DNA of 45,330 bases from Thermoplasmatota archaeon. Its GTDB lineage: Archaea > Thermoplasmatota > JAKEGO01 > JANQNJ01. Below are positions 38,401 through 45,330 of this stretch, one piece after another; the first letter of the stretch is position 1; each line of letters opens with the position of its first letter. The position numbers and the translations under genes were made by a program. The stretch lies in assembly GCA_028279645.1 (NCBI GenBank), contig JANQNJ010000136.1, positions 1-45,330 on the forward strand, in the 5' to 3' direction. The notes beneath the pieces were generated by a model. It was not told the origin of the DNA. It worked only from the letters and a program-made list of their open reading frames with translations, and did no database searches.

Positions 38401-41321
38401 TCTCCCACCTCCATCATCGATCTGACAAGGAGCTCGAACGGACTGAGGATCTCGATGTCGGCGGTCCTCCAGCCTCCTTTCCGGTTGACGAGGTCCAGGA
38501 ACGCCTGGTCGGCCGGATCGCCGCAGACGATCGCATCAAGCCCCTGCTCCACCGATCGAGCCAGGATATCTCGCGCTCTCTGTCCTGCCTCGGAGTCGAT
38601 GGTCCTCGGCTCGCTTCCCTCTTCCCCCGTCCTGAGGTCGACGACCTCGATACCTGGTATCGCCCTGACCAGGTCCACCGACCGGTCGCGAAGGGATTTC
38701 CCGTTGAAACCCCTTAGGGCTCTCACTCCGACCTTCATCTTCAGCTGTCCGAGCTGCAGGTCGTCCATGCCCTTCATTGCAGAATCGATGACCAGGGCCG
38801 GGTTCCTCTCATCTGTCCCGACCATCTTGGCGACAATCTCCAGGGACGCGATCGTCTCCTGGATGTCGTACAGGCCGGTCACCTCGCCCAGAAGCGAGAT
38901 AAGGTCCTGGACCGCGCACCGGCCGCCGTCGGTCCTCCCCATCTCCAGGGCAGCCAGTATGTCCAGGGTCTCGAGCAGCGGAACCTCGGTGTCCAGCGGT
39001 ATCGGACCTGGTAGAGGCTCCATCGAGGCTCCCCTCATCTCCATCAGGGCCTGGTCCATGACGTAGCCGACATCGTCGCCTGGCGCGGTCTGCACATAGC
39101 GAACCCTGTCGCCGGAGGCGCCTACGGCTCTCAGCAGCCGACGCGCCCCCTCCAGGGATCTCTCGACGGTCTCTCCGCGGACGAGATAGTGTGAACCGAC
39201 CTCCATGTCGGGACCGATCAGAAGCAAACCTCTGCCTGCACGCGCAAGGGACCTGATGATGAACATCGGTCCGAACCGTCTTTCCGACATCACCTCGACC
39301 GTTCCCGGTATCGATCCAAACCGCGGATCGCCGGTCAGCCAATGGACAGGCAGGACGGCGATACCGTACTCCGTCATCGTCGACGATATCCTATCGAAGA
39401 TCGCCTGGTCCGACATGTATCCCTGCGAGATCGCTCCCGCCGGACAAGTGGGAACACAGGCGCTGCAGGAGGCGCAGGCATCGTGGTCGATGTTCATCCG
39501 CGGAGACTCCCCGCGCCTTAGATCGGAACCTATGGCACGATATCCGCACACCTCTTCGCACCGACCACACCCGACGCATTTCGCCGGATCGATGGTCGCC
39601 GTGAGCGATGCCAGCTCGAAGGTCCGGATCTCGCTCTCGGTCACCAGCTGCATCCTGTCCAGACCGTTCTCGACCTCGTGCGAGAGGGCCGACGGCACCT
39701 TCAGCAGCAGGTCCTCTCCGTTCACGGTCGCAGCGACCTGCTTGTGGTCGCAGGTCGGGACGCATGTGTCGCAGAGGTCGCACGGGCCGCATGTCAGGCA
39801 TCTCGACGCCTCGCCGACGGCCATCGAGCCGGACATTGTCCTCTCGACCTCGTCAAAGGTGCAGGCCCGGACCTCGGCGCATTCGAGGTCGGGTTCGAAG
39901 TCGCTGCCGGATGCTGCGAGGGGCTCCGAGATCACCGGGACAAGAGGTGAGTCGAGGAGTTCCGTCCTCCATTCCTTCTTGCCTTCAAGTCCTCCTTCAA
40001 GCCCTTTTGACCTGAGATGATCGTGAATACCGGAAGCGGCCTCATGGCCCCTGCCGATGGAAATGACGACGGATGAGGGTCCCTGCTCCACGTCCCCCGC
40101 CCCGAAGATGCCTTCGACCGCGGTACACCCACCCTTCATGACGCCCAGTCTTCCTCTCTCCGTTACCAACTCCTCGCCGCACTCGTTCCGGACGACCTCC
40201 ATGAAGTCGGGGTCCGGCTTGTTGCTGATAGCGGGTACGATGATGTCAGCGTCGATGACGAACTCGCTACCGATCATCGGGACCGGTCTCCGCCTCCCTG
40301 AGTCGTCGGGCTCTCCGAGAGCCGCCCTCAGGAACTCCATACCTACGACCTTGCCCTTCTTCAGGACGATCCTGTTCGGCATGGCCAGGGTCACCATCTC
40401 GATCCCCTCCTCCCTGGCCTCCTCCAGCTCCTCCGGCTGGGCTGGCATCTCCTCCTCTGTTCGTCTGTAGACGATCGTGACCTTTCCCGCCCCGATGCGG
40501 ACGGCGGTGCGGGCCGCATCGAAAGCGGTGGAGCCGCCGCCGATGACGATCACGTCGCCCTTGATCTTGTGATCCGGATCGATATTGACCTGCCGGAGCA
40601 GGTCCAGCGAGTCGATGACGCCTTCACCATCCTCCCCCTCGATGTCCAGCTCGAACGAGACCGACGCACCTGTGGCTATCAGGATCGCCGAGTACCCCTC
40701 TTCCAGCAGTCGTGCGGGTTCATCGACCGGGTGCCCAGTTAGTATCTCCACGCCGAGATCCCTGATCCAGTCGATCTCCCGCTTCAGCACCCTCTTGGGC
40801 AGTCTGAACGACGGGATCGCGTAACGAAGCATGCCTCCCGGCTCGGGCGCGGACTCGAAAACGGTAACAGGGTATCCGAGCCTCGCAAGGTCCACGGCGG
40901 CTGTGAGACCCGCCGGCCCGGAACCGATGATCGCCACCCTCTCCTCGTAGATGACATCGCACGGTTCCGAATCGATCTCCCTCCGGGCAAGTTCGAAGTC
41001 GGATGCGTACCGCTTCAACCCTCTGATCTGAACGGGATCCCCGTCCTCCCCCTGCTCGCAGCCTGCCTCGCATGGCCTGGTACAGACCCTGCCGCATACT
41101 ATCGGGAACGGGTTCGCCCTCCGGATGACATCGACGGCCTCCTCGAACCTCCGGTTGGCGATGAGGCTGACATATGCCTTGATGTTGACGCCGGCAGGGC
41201 ATTCCTTCGTGCAGGACGGTTCGCCCCTGAGCTGGAAGATATAGTTCTTTGAAGCGCCGCGAATAGCCCCTCTGTCCCCTCCGAAAAGCCGCCTGGGGTC
41301 GTACTCGAGGTCGTCGGTCAT
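38397..41321 (-). CDS. GltD-like FAD/NAD(P) oxidoreductase fused to ferredoxin and a degenerate MvhD-like domain
   Basis: N-terminal CTKECPAGVNIKAYVSLIANRRFEEAVDVIRRANPFPIVCGRVCTRPCEAGC; GSGPAGLTAAVDLARLGYPVTVFES; CVGCGRCEEVCGYRAI and CASCSACVPTCPAGAI; then GRGLLLIGPDMEVGSHYLVRGETVERSLEGARRLLRAVGASGDRVRYVQ. Confidence 0.87.
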   Translation of the reverse strand: MTDDLEYDPRRLFGGDRGAIRGASKNYIFQLRGEPSCTKECPAGVNIKAYVSLIANRRFEEAVDVIRRANPFPIVCGRVCTRPCEAGCEQGEDGDPVQIRGLKRYASDFELARREIDSEPCDVIYEERVAIIGSGPAGLTAAVDLARLGYPVTVFESAPEPGGMLRYAIPSFRLPKRVLKREIDWIRDLGVEILTGHPVDEPARLLEEGYSAILIATGASVSFELDIEGEDGEGVIDSLDLLRQVNIDPDHKIKGDVIVIGGGSTAFDAARTAVRIGAGKVTIVYRRTEEEMPAQPEELEEAREEGIEMVTLAMPNRIVLKKGKVVGMEFLRAALGEPDDSGRRRPVPMIGSEFVIDADIIVPAISNKPDPDFMEVVRNECGEELVTERGRLGVMKGGCTAVEGIFGAGDVEQGPSSVVISIGRGHEAASGIHDHLRSKGLEGGLEGKKEWRTELLDSPLVPVISEPLAASGSDFEPDLECAEVRACTFDEVERTMSGSMAVGEASRCLTCGPCDLCDTCVPTCDHKQVAATVNGEDLLLKVPSALSHEVENGLDRMQLVTESEIRTFELASLTATIDPAKCVGCGRCEEVCGYRAIGSDLRRGESPRMNIDHDACASCSACVPTCPAGAISQGYMSDQAIFDRISSTMTEYGIAVLPVHWLTGDPRFGSIPGTVEVMSERRFGPMFIIRSLARAGRGLLLIGPDMEVGSHYLVRGETVERSLEGARRLLRAVGASGDRVRYVQTAPGDDVGYVMDQALMEMRGASMEPLPGPIPLDTEVPLLETLDILAALEMGRTDGGRCAVQDLISLLGEVTGLYDIQETIASLEIVAKMVGTDERNPALVIDSAMKGMDDLQLGQLKMKVGVRALRGFNGKSLRDRSVDLVRAIPGIEVVDLRTGEEGSEPRTIDSEAGQRARDILARSVEQGLDAIVCGDPADQAFLDLVNRKGGWRTADIEILSPFELLVRSMMEVGE

Positions 41322-41383
41322 GTAATGAATCCGTCCTGACGCTGGATGCCTGAAGCTTCCCCGTCAAAACCCCTCATTGTTCC

Positions 41384-41393
41384 GATATATATT
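41384..41393 (-). promoter_or_regulatory. TATA box of the redox operon
   Basis: Minus-strand AATATATATC about 65 nt upstream of the 41321 start. Confidence 0.45.
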
Positions 41394-41408
41394 AGGATTT
41401 TCCTGATT

Positions 41409-41431
41409 GCAGTTTTCCGAAGGAAAACTGC
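41409..41431. other. Perfect 10-bp inverted repeat between adenosine kinase and the redox operon
   Basis: GCAGTTTTCC-GAA-GGAAAACTGC. Confidence 0.7.
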
Positions 41432-41514
41432 CGTTCCTACATCTCTTTCCTTCTTCACTTATCTTGCTACGTACATGCTTTGTCCAAGCATTCTCTCGGC
41501 AGTAGCAGAGCAGT

Positions 41515-42033
41515 CTACTTCTTGTAGCCGATCATCCGCAGGAAGTTCCTACGCCATTCCACGTCCTCTGCGGTCTCGACACCCGTTGGCGTGTAGCCGT
41601 CGACCACGCCGAGGATCCCCCGCCCCAGCAGCTCTCCGTCGCCGGCCATCTCCGTCTGCGGCTGGTCCTCCTCGATGACGACGACCCACGTCGGGTTGGC
41701 GGTGGCACAGATGATGTTGGCGATCTCGGGCACCTGCTTGATGTGCCTGAGCAGGTTCAGGGGATAGGCATCCTTCATGAAGATTATGAACGAATGACCT
41801 GCCCCTATGGAGAGGGCGTTCTTCTTGGCAAGCTCGATCATGTCGTCGTCGTTGCCCTCCACCCGGACCTTCCTCTTCATGGATGCCTCGCAGAAGGCGA
41901 GTCCGAACTTCGCCTGCGGGACGGTGTTCACGATGCACTCGAACAGGTCCTCGGCCGTCTTGATGAAATGGCTCTGGCCCAGGATGAAGTTGATGTCGTC
42001 CGGCTTCTCGATCCTGACTAGCTCCATCTTCAT
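41515..42033 (-). CDS. Adenosine-specific kinase family protein (DUF355)
   Basis: MKMELVRIEKPDDINFILGQSHFIKTAEDLFECIVNTVPQAKFGLAFCEASMKRKVRVEGNDDDMIELAKKNALSIGAGHSFIIFMKDAYPLNLL...; ORF track extends to 42069 but MKMELV is the likely start. Confidence 0.9.
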   Translation of the reverse strand: MKMELVRIEKPDDINFILGQSHFIKTAEDLFECIVNTVPQAKFGLAFCEASMKRKVRVEGNDDDMIELAKKNALSIGAGHSFIIFMKDAYPLNLLRHIKQVPEIANIICATANPTWVVVIEEDQPQTEMAGDGELLGRGILGVVDGYTPTGVETAEDVEWRRNFLRMIGYKK

Positions 42034-42199
42034 GGTATCGGCTCCCATCAACATATAACAGCTATTCAATAAAAAAATTATTGGAAGTAATACGTCGTAT
42101 CCTACAAGGTCCTCTTACCTCGCTTTTAATTGATTAGAGGAAGCAATGTAAATTCTCAAATATCCGGACTACCTCTATGTTTCGGACATCTGGTAACAC

Positions 42200-44533
42200 T
42201 TAGGGCTTTGTTCGTTTCCTATAAAGAATGGTAACCGTAATGGAAGCGATGATTATCGCTGTGCTAAAGCCAGGCGTATCTGATTCATCATCACCGGGCT
42301 TAACATCATTGTTCCCACCAGGTTTATCATTATTATTAGGTGTTATTTCGATGGAATACGGTTCATTGACATTCGAAGGTGCTGTAATAATGAAGACTCC
42401 ATCTGTGACAGTTATGTAATAATTAATCCCCCGTACTTCACTCCCCACTACTGGAATATCAACATGATAGAAATCACCCGTGTCGTGAATAAACTCAAGG
42501 CTAGTATAGTTCGAGTCACCGAGGGCTGCATAATACAGAGAGGCTTGAATGATTCCGTATCCCTCGTCGGTAAATGAAGCAATAATAGAAATTGGACTGC
42601 CTTCCTTAACACTGGAAACAGGATTATGTACAATACTGGGCGGGACCCTATCTTCTTCTGTAGTAAATTGAAAATCAGAACCATTTATTAGGGATAACCC
42701 CGCCAGGTCAAAAGCACCAGATAAGCCAACTGTGTATTCAGTGTTCGGGAGTAAGGTAGACCTAGGCGTGATGCTAATTTCCGTGCCAGTAGTTGCTGAA
42801 CTAATGATTTCAATATCAATCAATGTCTGCGGGCTAATATCCATCCCGGTAATTATAGAATCATTGTCCATTAATTCTGAGAAGGTAACGATAATCATCT
42901 TTTTATAAGAGACATTGACAGATGAGTTGGCTGGATCTGTAGTAAGTATGTACGGAGCAATCTGATCCTTATTCCAGGTGGTGATAGTGCGTTGAATGGT
43001 TTTTCTAATGTTATTCCCGTTCTTATCCGCAATTGAACCATTATTCAACTCAATTATAAAGGTATCAACGTTTCTACCCCACGCTGAAATGACGTTTTTC
43101 TTATCTTTAGAAAGAATGAATTTTATTCTATTATCGTGAGACCCCGCTTGACTATATTCATTCATATCAAGATCGATTCGATTGGCTTGGTCTTTACTAT
43201 TGATTAAGATAAATTTACTGGCATCCACACTATCCAAATCAATATCTTCATTAAATTCAATTGATAAAGTCGCATTATCATGAGAATAGCTAGAATTTTT
43301 CGATACCGGTATAGGAGGAGATATGTCCTCTTGCTTTGTCTTGATTATCCAAATATCAGATGAATAGTCATCACCATTTCCAAGAGACTCTGTTTCACCA
43401 GCTATTAAATAACACCCGTCTGAGGTTGATTGAATATGGTGCCCATTTTCATCTAGTTTTCCACCAAACGTTTCACTCCTTATCAAATTCCCTTTCCCAT
43501 CGACCTTCAGAAACCAAAGGTCTTGCCCTCCATTTCCATAAGAGTTTGTCGTTCCGGTTAATACATAGTTCTCATCCCACCAAGAAAGGTTTACCGATTC
43601 ACACCAATCATCATCTGACCCCCCATATGTTTTCTCCCAGAGCTTATTCCCACTCCCATCTGTCTTTATAAGGTAACCATCATCGCCTCCAGATCCCATT
43701 GAGCTTGTATATCCAGTAATAAGATACCCATTATCTGGAGTAGAAATTATCGAATATGCTTTTTCAGATCCTGATCCTCCATACGTTTTTTCCCATTTTT
43801 TATTCCCAGAATCATCGATTTTTATTAACCAGATGTCAGTTGATTGATCCTTACCATCGCCATATCTTCCAACAATTACATATCCATCAGAAACCTCTAT
43901 GGCCGCAACCCCATTATCGACACTATCCGATCCATATTGCTTATTCCATTGTTCATTTCCATTGGCATCGGTTTTGATTATATACATATCGGAATCGTAA
44001 AATGCTGTCTTTCCGGCGTATGTTTGCCCAACGATTAGATATCCATCATCAGATGTTGGTTCAACGAAAAGTCCAGCATCAGATTCATCAGTACCATAAG
44101 ATTCGATCCATAACAGCTGACCATTGGTAGCTGTTTTAAACAATAATACATCATATCCACTATCACTATATGATGTTGTATATCCTGAGACAATATAGCC
44201 ATCATCCAATAGGCGGATACATAACCCTCTATCCTTACCACTACTAGGCCCATAGGCATAGTAATATTCCGTGTTTCCCTCCGTATCCATTTTCAATACA
44301 GGACAATCTTCTTCATTACCGTCATAACCTGTTAGAACATATTTATTGTCAGATGTTTCACGGATCGAATATCCATCGTCATGATAATCCGATTCACCTC
44401 TGGTGACATTCCATTGCTCGTAAGATTCATTAGCATTACATTCATCGAATGTAACTATAAAAAAAACTGCTGTCATACATAGAAATAGGAGTCCCGGCCT
44501 TATCACATTGTTTTTAAACATGTAATCACCCAT
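42200..44533 (-). CDS. Secreted beta-propeller-like repeat protein with SbsA-type Ig domain and PGF-CTERM-like sorting signal
   Basis: Repeats such as KKWEKTYGGSGSEKAYSIISTPDNGYLITGYTSSMGSGGDDGYLIKTDGSGNKLWEKTYGGS; PYILTTDPANSSVNVSYKKMIIVTFSELMD; C-terminus SDTPGFSTAIIIASITVTILYRKRTKP. Confidence 0.85.
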   Translation of the reverse strand: MGDYMFKNNVIRPGLLFLCMTAVFFIVTFDECNANESYEQWNVTRGESDYHDDGYSIRETSDNKYVLTGYDGNEEDCPVLKMDTEGNTEYYYAYGPSSGKDRGLCIRLLDDGYIVSGYTTSYSDSGYDVLLFKTATNGQLLWIESYGTDESDAGLFVEPTSDDGYLIVGQTYAGKTAFYDSDMYIIKTDANGNEQWNKQYGSDSVDNGVAAIEVSDGYVIVGRYGDGKDQSTDIWLIKIDDSGNKKWEKTYGGSGSEKAYSIISTPDNGYLITGYTSSMGSGGDDGYLIKTDGSGNKLWEKTYGGSDDDWCESVNLSWWDENYVLTGTTNSYGNGGQDLWFLKVDGKGNLIRSETFGGKLDENGHHIQSTSDGCYLIAGETESLGNGDDYSSDIWIIKTKQEDISPPIPVSKNSSYSHDNATLSIEFNEDIDLDSVDASKFILINSKDQANRIDLDMNEYSQAGSHDNRIKFILSKDKKNVISAWGRNVDTFIIELNNGSIADKNGNNIRKTIQRTITTWNKDQIAPYILTTDPANSSVNVSYKKMIIVTFSELMDNDSIITGMDISPQTLIDIEIISSATTGTEISITPRSTLLPNTEYTVGLSGAFDLAGLSLINGSDFQFTTEEDRVPPSIVHNPVSSVKEGSPISIIASFTDEGYGIIQASLYYAALGDSNYTSLEFIHDTGDFYHVDIPVVGSEVRGINYYITVTDGVFIITAPSNVNEPYSIEITPNNNDKPGGNNDVKPGDDESDTPGFSTAIIIASITVTILYRKRTKP

Positions 44534-44708
44534 GCATCTGCGGTAAATGCAAGGAGTAATAAATCCTTTTTGGATATCATAGATATTAGGAAAATTGCGA
44601 TTAACAGGTACCGAAGGATCTACTGAATCGAATTAGAATAACACATAATCGATTGGACCTACCGCAATATGGTAAATTTCATTGGATGATGTGGTATTAC
44701 ACTACCGT

Positions 44709-45330
44709 CTATTCGCTCTTCTCATCCCCGAACAGCTCCGGCGGGGCGTGCTTCCCCACCTTGTCGGTGCTGTCCACGACCTTCTGCGTCTCCGCCTCGA
44801 TCCGCTCCATCTCGGAGCGGATCTCGTCGGTCGTCGGGATCTTGCCCAGGATGTCGTCGATGGGCCCGACCTCCTTCTCGAGGTCGCCCACGGAATAAAC
44901 CGGCCTGTCCGGGATCTGGGTGCCTGCGCCCAGATACTGGCTGACCCCCTCCATCATCCTGGAGATCTCGAACGGGAATATGATCTTGGTCGCCTTGCCG
45001 TCGCCGACCTTTGCTAGCGTCTGCAGCGAAAGAACCGTTAGCGCCTTCTGATCGAGCGGAGCGGCTCCCAGCGACAGGATGCGCAGCTTCTGCGCCTCTC
45101 CCTGTGCTGTCAGGATGCGCGCGAGACGTTCTCCCTCCGCCTCCAACACCTTCGCCTGCTTCACGCCCTCCGCCTCGAGGATCGCCGAGCGCTTCGCGCC
45201 CTCGGCGCTGAGGATGGCCGCCCTCTTGGTGCCGTCGGCGCGCAGGATGGCCGCCCTTCGCTCCCTCTCCGCCGAGGTCTGCTCCTCCATGGCGGCCTTG
45301 ACCGGGCCAACGGGATCGACCTCCCTGATC
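44709..45330 (-). CDS. SPFH/stomatin-prohibitin family protein, N-terminus beyond the window
   Basis: Frame open to the window end: IREVDPVGPVKAAMEEQTSAERERRAAILRADGTKRAAILSAEGAKRSAILEAEGVKQAKVLEAEGERLARILTAQGEAQ. Confidence 0.9.
   Translation of the reverse strand, partial: IREVDPVGPVKAAMEEQTSAERERRAAILRADGTKRAAILSAEGAKRSAILEAEGVKQAKVLEAEGERLARILTAQGEAQKLRILSLGAAPLDQKALTVLSLQTLAKVGDGKATKIIFPFEISRMMEGVSQYLGAGTQIPDRPVYSVGDLEKEVGPIDDILGKIPTTDEIRSEMERIEAETQKVVDSTDKVGKHAPPELFGDEKSE

Noticed and set aside
42200-44533. Propeller repeats as DNA tandem repeats, CRISPR or mobile element
   Set aside because: Repeats are protein-level blades with diverged nucleotides; no direct repeats with spacers, transposase or terminal repeats.

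Overview
The window is about 45 kb of archaeal chromosome, most consistent with a Thermoplasmata-type lineage by gene content; the lineage is inferred. Landmarks, left to right: a cut C-terminal zinc-ribbon protein; a 948-aa membrane-spanning sensor with a tandem wHTH tail; the proteasome-activating nucleotidase PAN; a heliorhodopsin; a divergent TraB-like protein; an AMMECR1 protein; an archaeosortase; an intergenic region packed with inverted repeats (candidate structured RNA); IorAB; two tandem paralogous secreted/membrane proteins; a proteostasis cluster (DnaJ, DnaK, GrpE, Hsp20, CDC48/VAT and an ArsR-type regulator resembling Phr); a NosD-like beta-helix surface protein; a 2521-aa alpha-2-macroglobulin-like protein with an intact thioester motif (GCTEQ); a three-gene overlapping flavin/Fe-S oxidoreductase operon; an adenosine-specific kinase (DUF355); an AT-rich gene for a secreted beta-propeller/Ig protein with a PGF-CTERM-like tail; and a cut SPFH/stomatin gene. 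Most notable items: the thioester A2M, the heliorhodopsin, the candidate structured RNA at about 8422-8648, an apparent ACG start for dnaJ, a cysteine-less MvhD-like domain in the redox operon, a Shine-Dalgarno-sequestering hairpin before the sensor gene, and an archaeosortase/PGF-CTERM pair. All family calls were made by eye from motifs; no searches were run.
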